Assembly (NCBI RefSeq): GCF_000382305.1
Contig: NZ_KB908024.1
Span: 100,460-164,459, forward strand
DNA: 64,000 bases
Direction of reading: 5' to 3'
Source: Vitreoscilla stercoraria DSM 513
GTDB taxonomy: Bacteria > Pseudomonadota > Gammaproteobacteria > Burkholderiales > Neisseriaceae
Shown piece after piece: positions 53,391 through 62,289 of this stretch; the first letter of the stretch is position 1, and each line of letters opens with the position of its first letter. The position numbers and the translations under genes were made by a program. The notes under the pieces were generated by a model. The model saw nothing but the letters and a program-made list of their open reading frames with translations, was not told the DNA's origin and did no database searches.

Positions 53391-54185
53391 TTAAGCAGGC
53401 GTGAATTGCAAGACTTTGCCATTGTGTTGATGGCGAGATTTCAATGAAGTGAGCATTTGCAAAAACTCCAAACCGTATTGGCTTTCCAGTGCCTCTGCCC
53501 GTTTTTTCAATTTGTCCAAATTCATTTCAGGTGCTTGCTTGAAAGCGAACACCGCAATATTGCCATGGGTTTGTGCTGGAACGAGCAAGACTCGGTCTTC
53601 AAACACGATGCGCAGTTTTTCGACAAACAAATCAAAACGCTTGTCACCTTGCCACCAGTTTGTGACAAAAATACCGTCGTTGCTTAACGCTGTACGACAA
53701 TCTTCAAAAAACGGTACATCGACAAATGCATCAATGATTTGTTCACCATCAAAACCATCGACCAAAATCACATCGGTGCCGCCACGCATGGTTTTGATGT
53801 AATCAGCGCCATCGGCTTCGATGATTTCGAAGGTGTCGCTTTCTTCAGGAATGTCGAACATGGATTGCGCAATGGCAATCACTTGAGGATGAATGTCGAC
53901 CACAGTTTGCATGGTTTGCGGGCAATATTCGGCAATCCAACGGGCAAACGAGCCGCCACCCAAGCCGATTTGGGTGATGTGACGGGGCGCATCACGAAAC
54001 AACAACCACGCCATCATGGCACGGCTATATGACAATACCAATTGGCTTGGGTTGTCCAAATTCATCGAGCTTTGAATGGTCGGACTACCCAAATGCAAAG
54101 AGCGAATGTTGTTTTCTTCAGAAATGCCCACTTCAGGCAATTCAAATTGTTGCGCCCGTAAGCGCTGATACGGGTGACGGGTCAT
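53391..54185 (-). CDS. Spermidine synthase-like aminopropyltransferase/methyltransferase
   Basis: ATG 54185 gives 264 residues (MTRHPYQRLRAQ). The Rossmann-fold segment QIGLGGGSFARWIAEYCPQ, then TVVDIHPQVIAIAQSMFDIP, EIIEADGADYIKT and DVILVDGFDGEQI match spermidine synthases, including the two Asp positions. The N-terminal tetramerisation domain is short. In many betaproteobacteria such proteins are annotated spermidine synthase without proof. It is divergent from nothing and lies in a minus-strand run. Confidence 0.78.
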   Translation of the reverse strand: MTRHPYQRLRAQQFELPEVGISEENNIRSLHLGSPTIQSSMNLDNPSQLVLSYSRAMMAWLLFRDAPRHITQIGLGGGSFARWIAEYCPQTMQTVVDIHPQVIAIAQSMFDIPEESDTFEIIEADGADYIKTMRGGTDVILVDGFDGEQIIDAFVDVPFFEDCRTALSNDGIFVTNWWQGDKRFDLFVEKLRIVFEDRVLLVPAQTHGNIAVFAFKQAPEMNLDKLKKRAEALESQYGLEFLQMLTSLKSRHQHNGKVLQFTPA

Positions 54186-54297
54186 GTGTGTGTTTTTTCG
54201 ATGCAATAAAGCTTGAATTTTAACATAAAGCACAGTTTAAATTGTGGCTGTGCATGGCGTTTTGATGATGGATGCCGTGTGAACACTGCGTTGGTTT

Positions 54298-54678
54298 TTA
54301 GTTTTGTGGTACGGCCACGCGTGGCGGAAATTGATAATGGCTTTGTTGCCAATGGTAAAGCTGTTGGTAATCTTGATTTAAGGCCGCATATTGGCATTGT
54401 ACCAATTGCAAGCGCAAAGCCAGATTGGGAGAGGCTGGATTGGCGCAAGCTTTGAAACGCAATTGGCGCAAAATTTGAAAATGTGTGCGTGCGGCTGCAT
54501 AAGCGGCATCGGTTTTCTGTTGCTCTAAAATAGTGGTTTCAGCGGTGGCATAGACCCGATTCAAACGGGCACGATCTTGCTGCAATCGTGCCAATTCTTG
54601 AGATGATTCGCTGATGGTATGGGTTTGGCAAGCGCTCAAACCCAATACACTCAAACAGATTAAAGCGCTTAATCGCAT
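54298..54678 (-). CDS. Small hypothetical lipoprotein
   Basis: 126 residues with lipobox LSAC (Cys17). The mature part is helical and Gln/Ala/Arg-rich ([48 protein letters not shown]) and likely a coiled coil; two later Cys could form a disulfide. Function unknown. It overlaps the end of ttcA by 10 bases, so it is expressed with it. Confidence 0.7.
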   Translation of the reverse strand: MRLSALICLSVLGLSACQTHTISESSQELARLQQDRARLNRVYATAETTILEQQKTDAAYAAARTHFQILRQLRFKACANPASPNLALRLQLVQCQYAALNQDYQQLYHWQQSHYQFPPRVAVPQN

Positions 54679-55580
54679 CCTTGTGGTTCCGAAATTTTGC
54701 TGCGGCTGTCTAAAATGCTGATGACTTTGCTCGGTGCTTTGAATTCTTCTTTGTCAAAAGCAGTGTCCCCACCATGAGGCAATTCTTGACCACGCTGTAA
54801 GCCTTTAAAATCAAACAATTCAGGGTCGGCCAAATGTGACGGTACCACGTTTTGCAAGGCGCTGAACATTGATTCTATGCGTCCTGGAAAACGTTTGTCC
54901 CAATCTTCCAACATTTCTTTGACCACTTGGCGTTGTAAATTCGGTTGTGAGCCACACAAATTACACGGAATGATTGGAAACTCGCGAATTTGTGCGAAAC
55001 GCACCAAATCTTTTTCTTTCACATACGCCAAAGGACGGATAACGATGTGTTCGCCATTGTCCGATACCAATTTAGGTGGCATGGCTTTGAGTTTGCCGCC
55101 AAAGAACATGTTCAAGAACATAGTTTCTAAGATGTCATCACGGTGATGACCCAAAGCGATTTTGGTGCAGCCCAATTCTTTGGCGACACGGTACAAAATG
55201 CCACGGCGCAAACGGCTGCAAAGCGCGCAAGTGGTTTTGCCTTCAGGCACCACGCGCTTGACGACGCTGTAAGTGTCTTCTTCGATGATGTGGTATTCAA
55301 TGCCCAAGCCTTCTAAGTATTCAGGCAAGATGTGGGTTGGAAAGCCTGGTTGTTTTTGGTCTAAATTGACCGCCACCAATTCAAAATCAATCGGAGCAGA
55401 CTTTTTCAAGCCCATTAAAATATCCAACATGGCGTAAGAGTCTTTGCCACCTGACAAACACACCATGATTTTATCGCCTTGTTCAATCATGCCAAAGTCG
55501 TTAATGGCATCACCGACAGCGTGGCGCAAACGCTTCATCAGTTTATTGGCTTCTAGTTCGGCTTTGGTTTTTTCAGACAT
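54669..55580 (-). CDS. ttcA: tRNA 2-thiocytidine(32) synthetase TtcA
   Basis: A 303-residue enzyme that thiolates C32 of tRNA using a 4Fe-4S cluster. PP-loop SGGKDS at 43-48; cluster-binding pairs Cys118/Cys121 (CALC) and Cys206/Cys209 (CNLC); [17 protein letters not shown] between them. The length is normal. No tRNA gene adjoins it. Confidence 0.95.
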   Translation of the reverse strand: MSEKTKAELEANKLMKRLRHAVGDAINDFGMIEQGDKIMVCLSGGKDSYAMLDILMGLKKSAPIDFELVAVNLDQKQPGFPTHILPEYLEGLGIEYHIIEEDTYSVVKRVVPEGKTTCALCSRLRRGILYRVAKELGCTKIALGHHRDDILETMFLNMFFGGKLKAMPPKLVSDNGEHIVIRPLAYVKEKDLVRFAQIREFPIIPCNLCGSQPNLQRQVVKEMLEDWDKRFPGRIESMFSALQNVVPSHLADPELFDFKGLQRGQELPHGGDTAFDKEEFKAPSKVISILDSRSKISEPQGCD

Positions 55581-55828
55581 AATCAGACAAGACTTAATAA
55601 GTAGATAAAGGGCAAGGATTATACGCTAAAAATAAAGTTGGCATGGGATTAAAGTTTTTAAGTGTTTGTAATTGTTTGGGCAAATGTCTTGATGATGCAA
55701 ACATCATCTTGTTTTCAAGATTTAGGCATATTTAGGGAAACGAACCAATACACGCAATTGACAGTCGGATAGTCACAATGGCATTGGAAACATGCCAAGT
55801 TAATGATTGAAATTGGTTTGAAAAAGGT

Positions 55829-56932
55829 ATGAATATGGCGACTGAACATATGCAACACAATCCCATGTGGACTTTGGCAGTGCCTGCTGTGGGGGCTGCG
55901 GTTTTATTGTTGTCTTGGTTGGTATCGGGTTTCCCATTGATGACGTTGTTGTTGAGTTTGGGCTTGGTCGGTGGCGTGGTGGCAGCAGTACACCATGCTG
56001 AAGTGATTGCCCACAAAGTTGGTGAGCCATTTGGCACTTTGGTTTTGGCTTTGTCGGTGACGATTATCGAAGTGGCTTTGATTGTGTCGATGATGTTGTC
56101 AGGTGGTGACAATGCGATGGGTTTGGCACGCGACACTATTTTTGCGGCGGTGATGATTATTGTCAATGGCATTATTGGCGCCAGTTTGCTCATAGGCGGC
56201 CTGAAACACCATACACAAGATTACAGTTTGGAAGGCGTGACCGCTTCGTTGGGAACGATGACGGTGATTGTGGTGATGGCGTTGATTTTGCCCAATTATG
56301 CAACTTCTGAAGCTGGAACCGTTTATTCGACCAAACAATTGATTTTTGTGGCGCTGATGACTTTGGTTTTGTTTGCCGCATTCACTTTTTTTCAAACCAT
56401 GCGCCATCGTGAGTATTTTTTGGTAGTGAGCAAAGAGGGCGATGTTATGTATGTGGATGACATCGAGCCGCCGAGCATGAAAGAAGTATGGACGAGTTTT
56501 GGTATGTTGTTGTTGTCTTTGGTGGTGGTGGTTTTGAGTGCGAAAAGCATTTCGCCAACGCTGGAAGCATTTTTGGGCAAAATGGGGGCGCCGTTGGCCA
56601 CTTTAGGCATTGTGATTGCGGCGATTGTATTAATGCCTGAGTTTGGTGCAGCGATGCGCGCGGCGCGCGCCAATCGTTTGCAAGCGAGTTTGAATTTGGC
56701 AATCGGTTCCGCCATTGCCAGCATCGGCTTGACCATTCCTGTGGTGGCGTTGTTGTCGGTGTTTATGGGTTGGCCGCTAGAATTGGGCTTGGATACCAAA
56801 TCGATTACATTATTGACCTTGTCTTTGTTTGTGGTCACCATTTCCTTGCGTACAGGACGTACCACAATTTTGCCGGGCATTGTGCATTTGTGTATTTTTG
56901 TGGCGTATTTGTTTTTCAGTTTTGTACCTTAA
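55829..56932 (+). CDS. chaA: Calcium/proton (sodium) antiporter ChaA
   Basis: A 367-residue membrane protein with about 11 helices. The two acidic CaCA motifs are visible: GEPFGTLVLALSVTIIEVALIVSM in the first half and IAAIVLMPEFGAAMRAARANRLQASLNLAIGSAIASIGLTIPVVA in the second. It exports Ca2+ or Na+ in exchange for protons at the inner membrane. A GTG or a later ATG could also be the start; AAAGG lies upstream. It is convergent with the deaminase gene. Confidence 0.9.
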   Translation: MNMATEHMQHNPMWTLAVPAVGAAVLLLSWLVSGFPLMTLLLSLGLVGGVVAAVHHAEVIAHKVGEPFGTLVLALSVTIIEVALIVSMMLSGGDNAMGLARDTIFAAVMIIVNGIIGASLLIGGLKHHTQDYSLEGVTASLGTMTVIVVMALILPNYATSEAGTVYSTKQLIFVALMTLVLFAAFTFFQTMRHREYFLVVSKEGDVMYVDDIEPPSMKEVWTSFGMLLLSLVVVVLSAKSISPTLEAFLGKMGAPLATLGIVIAAIVLMPEFGAAMRAARANRLQASLNLAIGSAIASIGLTIPVVALLSVFMGWPLELGLDTKSITLLTLSLFVVTISLRTGRTTILPGIVHLCIFVAYLFFSFVP

Positions 56933-56944
56933 ACAGGTTAACAA

Positions 56945-56976
56945 AAAGCGTCCTGTAAATGTTTACAGGACGCTTT
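56945..56976. terminator. DUS hairpin between chaA and the guanine deaminase gene
   Basis: Exact copies at 56948-56958 and 56963-56973 (inverted). The stem AAAGCGTCCTGTAAA/TTTACAGGACGCTTT is followed by TTTTTG on the minus strand, so it may terminate the deaminase transcript; on the plus strand only three T residues follow. Confidence 0.7.
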
Positions 56977-56995
56977 GGTTTGGTTTTAAGCCATT

Positions 56996-57457
56996 TTAAT
57001 ACAGTGTTTTGCCATCAATATGGGTATATTCTTCAAACAATTTCAAACAAGCTTCACGTTGGTGTTCTTGCAATAATTTGGCCTTGCCTTCAGGCGTGGC
57101 GATGCGATAAAACACTTCGTCACGAAAACCGATTTGATCGGTATCTTGAATATTGCAGCCATAATACACTTGTCCAATATTCGCCCACAAAATCGCACCC
57201 AAACACATCGGGCAAGGCTCGGCAGTGGTATACAGCTCCGCACCGCTCAAATCGTGCGTCCCCAAATTTTTGCATGCATCCCGAATGGCCATCACTTCGC
57301 CATGACAAGTCGGATCGTTTTGCTTTAATACTTCATTGTGACCGCTGCCAATGATTTCACCATTTTTGACAATCACACAGCCAAACGGACCACCGTGACC
57401 TGCGTGAATGCCTTGTTGCGCCTCGCTAATAGCTTGTTGCATGTAATCTTTGTTCAC
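56996..57457 (-). CDS. Guanine deaminase, cytidine-deaminase fold
   Basis: A 153-residue zinc enzyme. His52-Gly-Glu54 (TCHGEVMAI) and Cys82/Cys85 in PCPMC bind zinc and activate water. The C-terminal segment with [36 protein letters not shown] matches the domain-swapped tail of Bacillus-type guanine deaminase, which converts guanine to xanthine. tRNA adenosine deaminases share the zinc motif but not this tail. Confidence 0.87.
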   Translation of the reverse strand: MNKDYMQQAISEAQQGIHAGHGGPFGCVIVKNGEIIGSGHNEVLKQNDPTCHGEVMAIRDACKNLGTHDLSGAELYTTAEPCPMCLGAILWANIGQVYYGCNIQDTDQIGFRDEVFYRIATPEGKAKLLQEHQREACLKLFEEYTHIDGKTLY

Positions 57458-57601
57458 TTTGAACCCATCTTTCTCAATTCATTACTGATAGATAATGCCA
57501 AACTTGGCAAGTTAGAACAAGTAAACCTTATCGGGGTTTTATTTCAGGACGCTTGTAAACTCGGTTACAATCAATTTCTTTATGTCAACGGTTTAGGCTT
57601 C

Positions 57602-58852
57602 ATGGCTCAGTTGGAAACTTGGATAGGACTACGCTATTTGCGCGCGAAAAAGCGCAATGGTTTCGTGTCGTTCATTTCACTCATTTCGGTAGCAGGCATC
57701 GCTTTAGGTGTGATGGCTTTGATTGTGGTGTTGTCGGTGATGAATGGCTTTCAAAAAGAAATTCGTGGGCAATTGTTATCGGTTGCACCACATATGGAAA
57801 TTGGTTATTTCGATGAAGGTGGCGGCAGACCTTGGCAAGATTTGCAAACCATGGTCAAAAACAATCCTGCTGTCGTCGCTTCAGCTCCTTATGTTGCCGA
57901 CCAAGCGTTGCTTGCCAATTCAGGCGAAATGCGTGGCGTGCAATTGCGAGGGGTTGATCCTGCGCAAGAAAGCGCGGTGGTAGATTACGCCAAGAATGTG
58001 GAAGGCGGTCAATTGGCGGATTTGCGTGAGGGCGAATTCAACATTATTTTGGGCAAAGATTTGGCGATGTTGTTGGGCGTGATGGTGGGTGAAAAAGTGA
58101 CTGTGATTACGCCTGAAGGCAATGTCACGCCTGCAGGTGTCACGCCACGCTTGAAACAATTCAATGTGGTTGGTGTGGTACAAACCAAAATGTTTGAAGT
58201 GGATTCGACTTTGGCGATGGTCAATTTACAGGACGCTCAAGTGTTGTATCGCATGGGTGATGCGGTCAGTGGTGTGCGTTTGAAGCTGGCAGATCCTGCT
58301 ACTGCGCCTGAGCAACTGGACACCATCATTCCTGTTGCGGAACAAAATATGGTGTGGGCGCGCGATTGGACGTATCAAAACCGCAGTTATTTTGAAGCGG
58401 TAGAGTTGGAAAAGAAAATGATGACCATCATTTTGAGCTGTATTGTGATTGTGGCAGCGTTCAATTTGGTGTCGTCTTTGGTGATGGCGGTCAATGAAAA
58501 ACAAGCCGACATTGCTATTTTACGCACTTTGGGTATGTCGCCTGCATCCATTATGAAAATTTTCATGGTGCAAGGGGCGATTGCAGGCTTTTTTGGAACG
58601 CTCTTTGGCGTGGTCGGTGGCGTGGTTATTGGTTTGAATATTGGCAAAATGGTGCATTTTTACGAACAACTGACAGGCACCCGTTTGATCAATGCGCAAA
58701 CTTATTTTATTGATTACTTGCCTAGCGATGTGCGTATGAGCGATGTGTTGATTATTGTGGCGATTTCTTTGTTGATGTCTTTCTTGGCGACTTTATACCC
58801 AAGCTGGTCGGCAGCACGCACCCAACCTGCGGAGGCTTTGCGCTATGAATGA
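57602..58852 (+). CDS. lolC: Lipoprotein-releasing system permease LolC/LolE
   Basis: ATG 57602 gives 416 residues ([53 protein letters not shown]), the family start; the longer frame to 57338 crosses the deaminase gene. It has four membrane helices, one near the N-terminus and three at the C-terminus, with a large periplasmic domain between. Together with LolD it extracts outer-membrane lipoproteins from the inner membrane. A single permease, as here, is the form usual in Neisseriaceae. An exact DUS copy (58226-58236) is inside. Confidence 0.93.
   Translation: MAQLETWIGLRYLRAKKRNGFVSFISLISVAGIALGVMALIVVLSVMNGFQKEIRGQLLSVAPHMEIGYFDEGGGRPWQDLQTMVKNNPAVVASAPYVADQALLANSGEMRGVQLRGVDPAQESAVVDYAKNVEGGQLADLREGEFNIILGKDLAMLLGVMVGEKVTVITPEGNVTPAGVTPRLKQFNVVGVVQTKMFEVDSTLAMVNLQDAQVLYRMGDAVSGVRLKLADPATAPEQLDTIIPVAEQNMVWARDWTYQNRSYFEAVELEKKMMTIILSCIVIVAAFNLVSSLVMAVNEKQADIAILRTLGMSPASIMKIFMVQGAIAGFFGTLFGVVGGVVIGLNIGKMVHFYEQLTGTRLINAQTYFIDYLPSDVRMSDVLIIVAISLLMSFLATLYPSWSAARTQPAEALRYE
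58226..58236 (-). repeat. DUS-like repeat inside lolC, exact
   Basis: TTACAGGACGC on the plus strand; it encodes part of NLQDAQ in LolC. Confidence 0.75.
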
Positions 58853-59540
58853 TGAAACCGTATTGTTGTGTCAAAACGTGGCGCGCACCTATCAAGATGG
58901 CAAACTCAAAGTTGATGTGATTCACGAATTGAATTTGCAAGTGCAAGCGGGCGAGAGTGTCAGCATTGTCGGCGCTTCAGGCAGTGGCAAATCGACTTTG
59001 TTGCATTTGTTGGGCGGCTTGGATGAGCCTTCTAGCGGCAGTGTGACTTTGATGGGCAAGCAATTGAGCGGCCTGAATCAAAAAGAATTGGGTTTGTTGC
59101 GCAATCAATATTTGGGTTTTGTGTATCAGTTTCACCATTTGCTCAATGAGTTTTCCGCATTGGAAAACGTGATGATGCCACTGCTCATTGGAAAAGTTTC
59201 CAAAGCCGAAGCCACTGAGCGTGCGACACAAATGTTGGAAAAAGTCGGTTTGAAAGAACGTTTGTTGCATCGCCCTGCTGAGTTGTCAGGTGGCGAAAGA
59301 CAACGTGCGGCGATTGCGCGGGCCTTGGTGACCCGTCCCAAATGTTTGCTTGCCGATGAACCGACAGGCAATTTAGACCGTAAAAATGCGCAAGTGATTT
59401 TGGATTTGATGCTGGATTTGCAAAGCGAATTGGGAACGGCTTTGGTGGTGGTGACGCATGATGAAGAATTGGCCAATCGTTTTGACCGTGTTTTGATGAT
59501 GCGTGAAGGGCAGTTAATGCCGTTTGCCATGCAAAAATAG
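58845..59540 (+). CDS. lolD: Lipoprotein-releasing system ATP-binding protein LolD
   Basis: A 231-residue ABC ATPase. Walker A GASGSGKS (43-50), signature [15 protein letters not shown], Walker [12 protein letters not shown] and the switch His in VVVTHD are all present. The sequence [23 protein letters not shown] is the LolD-specific Q-loop region. It overlaps lolC by 8 bases. Confidence 0.95.
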   Translation: MNDETVLLCQNVARTYQDGKLKVDVIHELNLQVQAGESVSIVGASGSGKSTLLHLLGGLDEPSSGSVTLMGKQLSGLNQKELGLLRNQYLGFVYQFHHLLNEFSALENVMMPLLIGKVSKAEATERATQMLEKVGLKERLLHRPAELSGGERQRAAIARALVTRPKCLLADEPTGNLDRKNAQVILDLMLDLQSELGTALVVVTHDEELANRFDRVLMMREGQLMPFAMQK

Positions 59541-59569
59541 TCTGTGAAGAGCAATCGTAAGGGGGCAAT

Positions 59570-61333
59570 ATGGAGCAAGTAGCACAGTTTCAAGCGCAGT
59601 CGACTTATCAAAATTTGCGCAAATACGCGCCAGAAGCGGCAGACATTGTACAGCCGTGGTTGGAGCGTTTGTTTGTGGCATTTCACGATGGCGATTCTTG
59701 CATTGTTTTGCCCAAACACGAGCGTTCTCGTTTACAGGACGCTGCTCCCATCGTGGGTGAAGCGCACAAAATGGATGGTGTTTACCAAGCATCTACGCCC
59801 TTGGTGGCATTTGCTCAAGGTCAATTGGCTTTGGGGCGGGTGTGGCAATTGGAGGCGGAGATTGCGCAACATTTGCAACGCTTGAGTCGCACTATCATTC
59901 CAACACAGTCTTTGGCGGATTTACTAAACCGTTTGTTTGATGAGCCTAGTAGTTGGCAACAAAAACAAGCTGCGGCTTTGGCATGTTTGAACCAATTGGC
60001 GATTATTACAGGCGGCCCGGGCACAGGCAAAACCACCACGGTTGCCAAGCTTTTGTGTTTGTTGTCCGATGGCAAGGTGGAACAGCCACGCATTGCTTTG
60101 GCAGCGCCCACAGGTAAAGCGGCGGCACGCATGACCGAGTCTTTGCGTGGTAGTTTGCAACGATTGCAAGACCATGCACTGATTTCTGCGGCTACTGCGC
60201 AAAATTTGCTCAATTTAGAAGGCAAAACCTTGCACCGTTTGCTAGGAATGATGCCGCCTAAAATGTTGCCGCGCTACCATGCCAAACACACTTTGCCTTA
60301 TGACATTATTGTGATTGATGAAACATCGATGTTAGACAGTTCGATGTTGCGCCATTTATTGGCTGCTGTTGATAATGACACCCGCCTGATTTTACTAGGT
60401 GATGCCGATCAATTGCCACCTGTGGGCATGGGGGATTTGTTGTCATTATTGCCAGCTAAGACGCAAGTGTTGCCTGAGCAAAAAGCCTTATTGGATGCAT
60501 GGGGTTTACAGGTCGATTGGGACAGTGCTGACGAGGTGCCTATGTTGGCAGCACAAACTGCCCGTTTGAATATCAGCCACCGTTTCAAAGCCGATAGCGG
60601 CATCGGGCAATTGGCAGGAGCTGTGTTGCGGCAAGAGGGTGAGCGTTTGCAAGATTTGTTTGAACAATTTGCCGATATTGAGATGCGTCCTGTACCTGAA
60701 TACACTCGTATGTTGGCATGGCATTTGTGGCTGGCACAGCAAGAATATTGGCATGCCGTCGACGATGGCAATGCTGCTGCGGTATTTGCGGTTTGGCTCA
60801 AGCGCATGGTTTTGACGGTGCGTCGTCATGATGCTGAACAAATCAATTTGGCCTTGCGTGAGATTTTGAAACAGCAAAATCGTTGGGATGAATCGCATGG
60901 TTTTTGGTATCACGGTCAAGCGATTATGATTGTCCGTAACCACGCTGAAATGGGCTTGTTCAATGGCGATGTGGGCGTGGTATTGCGCGATGCAAAAGGC
61001 CGTTTGCAAGCGTATTTCCCAACTTTCGATGGCATGCGTGAAGTGGCATTAAGCCGTTTGCCGCAACACGAAGATGCTTTTGCAATGACGGTACACAAAA
61101 GCCAAGGCTCGGAATTTTCTGAAATATGGTTGTTGCCGCCATTGGGTGCTGCCGAACATGCCGAAGACTACGATTGTGCTTTGCTGTATACGGCCATTAC
61201 CCGTGCGAAAAACAAATTGGTGTATTGGGGTGAAGTTGCCAGCTTACAGGCCGCTAGTGAGCGTGTGGTACACCGTCAAACCGTTTTGGCTTATTTATTA
61301 AGCCGTTCTTCACAACAGAAATCCGTTTTATGA
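59570..61333 (+). CDS. recD: Exodeoxyribonuclease V alpha subunit RecD
   Basis: 587 residues, 5'-3' helicase of RecBCD. It has Walker A GGPGTGKT (148-155), DIIVIDETSMLD Walker B, LLGDADQLPPVG motif III and the UvrD-like C-terminal motif TVHKSQGSEFSEIWLLPP plus LLYTAITRAKNKLVYWG. recB and recC are not adjacent. It starts 30 bases after lolD and overlaps greB by four bases. An exact DUS copy (59732-59742) and a GCGGCCTGTAA variant (61244-61254) lie inside. Confidence 0.93.
   Translation: MEQVAQFQAQSTYQNLRKYAPEAADIVQPWLERLFVAFHDGDSCIVLPKHERSRLQDAAPIVGEAHKMDGVYQASTPLVAFAQGQLALGRVWQLEAEIAQHLQRLSRTIIPTQSLADLLNRLFDEPSSWQQKQAAALACLNQLAIITGGPGTGKTTTVAKLLCLLSDGKVEQPRIALAAPTGKAAARMTESLRGSLQRLQDHALISAATAQNLLNLEGKTLHRLLGMMPPKMLPRYHAKHTLPYDIIVIDETSMLDSSMLRHLLAAVDNDTRLILLGDADQLPPVGMGDLLSLLPAKTQVLPEQKALLDAWGLQVDWDSADEVPMLAAQTARLNISHRFKADSGIGQLAGAVLRQEGERLQDLFEQFADIEMRPVPEYTRMLAWHLWLAQQEYWHAVDDGNAAAVFAVWLKRMVLTVRRHDAEQINLALREILKQQNRWDESHGFWYHGQAIMIVRNHAEMGLFNGDVGVVLRDAKGRLQAYFPTFDGMREVALSRLPQHEDAFAMTVHKSQGSEFSEIWLLPPLGAAEHAEDYDCALLYTAITRAKNKLVYWGEVASLQAASERVVHRQTVLAYLLSRSSQQKSVL
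59732..59742 (-). repeat. DUS-like repeat inside recD, exact
   Basis: TTACAGGACGC on the plus strand; it encodes LQDA in RecD, the same peptide core as the copy in LolC. Confidence 0.75.
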
Positions 61334-61839
61334 ATAAAGAAACAGACAATGTCGCACCTGTGCGCAATTACATCACACCGCAAGGTTGGCAGGCTTTGAA
61401 AGATGAGCTTTACCATTTGGTTCACAGAGAGCGTCCTGAAGTGACCAATGTGGTCAATTGGGCGGCCAGTAATGGTGATCGCAGTGAAAATGCCGACTAT
61501 CAATATGGCAAACGCCGTCTGCGTGAGATAGACCGCCGCATTCGTTTTTTGACCAAACGCTTGGAAATTGCCGAAGTCGTTGATCCCGAAACCCGTGAAG
61601 CCACTGATCAAATTTTCTTTGGTGCGACGGTAACAATTTGGCGAGAAAGTGGTGAAGAACAAGTGGTGAAAATTGTCGGTATCGATGAAATTGATACGTC
61701 TAAAGGCAAAATTTCTTGGATTTCGCCTTTGGCCAAAGCATTGATTAAGGCGCGTGAAGGCGATGAAGTGCGCTTGCACATGCCTGATGGTTTGGAGTTG
61801 GTCGAAGTTGTTGCGGTTGTGTATCACAAAATAGAGTAA
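61330..61839 (+). CDS. greB: Transcription elongation factor GreB
   Basis: A 169-residue Gre factor that rescues backtracked RNA polymerase. The N-terminal coiled coil has the acidic tip Asp-x-x-Glu-Asn-Ala-Asp (NGDRSENADYQYGKRRLREIDRRIRFLTKRLE), followed by the FKBP-like C-terminal domain. The segment YHLVHRERPEVTNVV is characteristic of GreB rather than GreA. It overlaps recD (ATGA). A DUS-core GCGTCCTGAA lies at about 61431. A strong terminator follows. Confidence 0.94.
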   Translation: MNKETDNVAPVRNYITPQGWQALKDELYHLVHRERPEVTNVVNWAASNGDRSENADYQYGKRRLREIDRRIRFLTKRLEIAEVVDPETREATDQIFFGATVTIWRESGEEQVVKIVGIDEIDTSKGKISWISPLAKALIKAREGDEVRLHMPDGLELVEVVAVVYHKIE

Positions 61840-61877
61840 ATATTTGATTTTATTGGTAAATGGCAAGAAGCAGAATA

Positions 61878-61907
61878 TTGGAATTGCATATGCAATTCCA
61901 ATTTTTT
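61878..61907 (+). terminator. Intrinsic terminator after greB
   Basis: A perfect 24-base palindrome with arms TTGGAATTGCAT and ATGCAATTCCAA (61878-61901) is followed by TTTTTT (61902-61907). Confidence 0.85.
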
Positions 61908-62100
61908 ATTGCAAATTCAAATGCTTATTTGAAATAAGATTTTGTTTGTTGTGTGCGTTATTGTCCGTTTGTATTAACTTGTTATTGTTAATAAGTTTTA
62001 TTTATTGGGAATCCGTATAGATATATCTCTAAAATATCATTAACTTAGTATGTTTATGAATAAGTTCCATTTATTAGTGTTAATTTTTTTAAAAATGGTA

Positions 62101-62128
62101 TTGTATTTGCTTATATGCCCAACATAAT
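62101..62128 (+). promoter_or_regulatory. Candidate promoter of the autotransporter gene
   Basis: TTGTAT (62101-62106), 16-base spacer, CATAAT (62123-62128, five of six consensus bases). It would give a leader of about 155 bases. The -35 is weak. Confidence 0.35.
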
Positions 62129-62269
62129 TTTTATTTAATTAGCATTAATAAATTAGTGTTCGGATGGACACACAGCACAATTATCTTTTTTCAACTTGAA
62201 TATGATGTTTTTCAGTTTTGGCTTGGTATGCATACTACATTTTATGCCAACTGATATAAGCATTTTAAA

Positions 62270-62280
62270 TTACAGGTCGC
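62270..62280 (-). repeat. DUS variant (GCGACCTGTAA) 9 bases before the autotransporter start
   Basis: TTACAGGTCGC on the plus strand, overlapping the place where a ribosome site would be expected; no good SD is seen. Confidence 0.6.
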
Positions 62281-62289
62281 TTGTCAATT

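Larger units (their letters stand above)
61908..62289. other. Long AT-rich leader upstream of the trimeric autotransporter gene
   Basis: About 380 bases without ORF or RNA gene. Base composition is far more AT-rich than the flanking genes. It holds a possible promoter (62101-62128) and one DUS variant (62270-62280). Such leaders of adhesin genes often bind H-NS-like or other regulators; nothing specific can be shown here. Confidence 0.55.
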
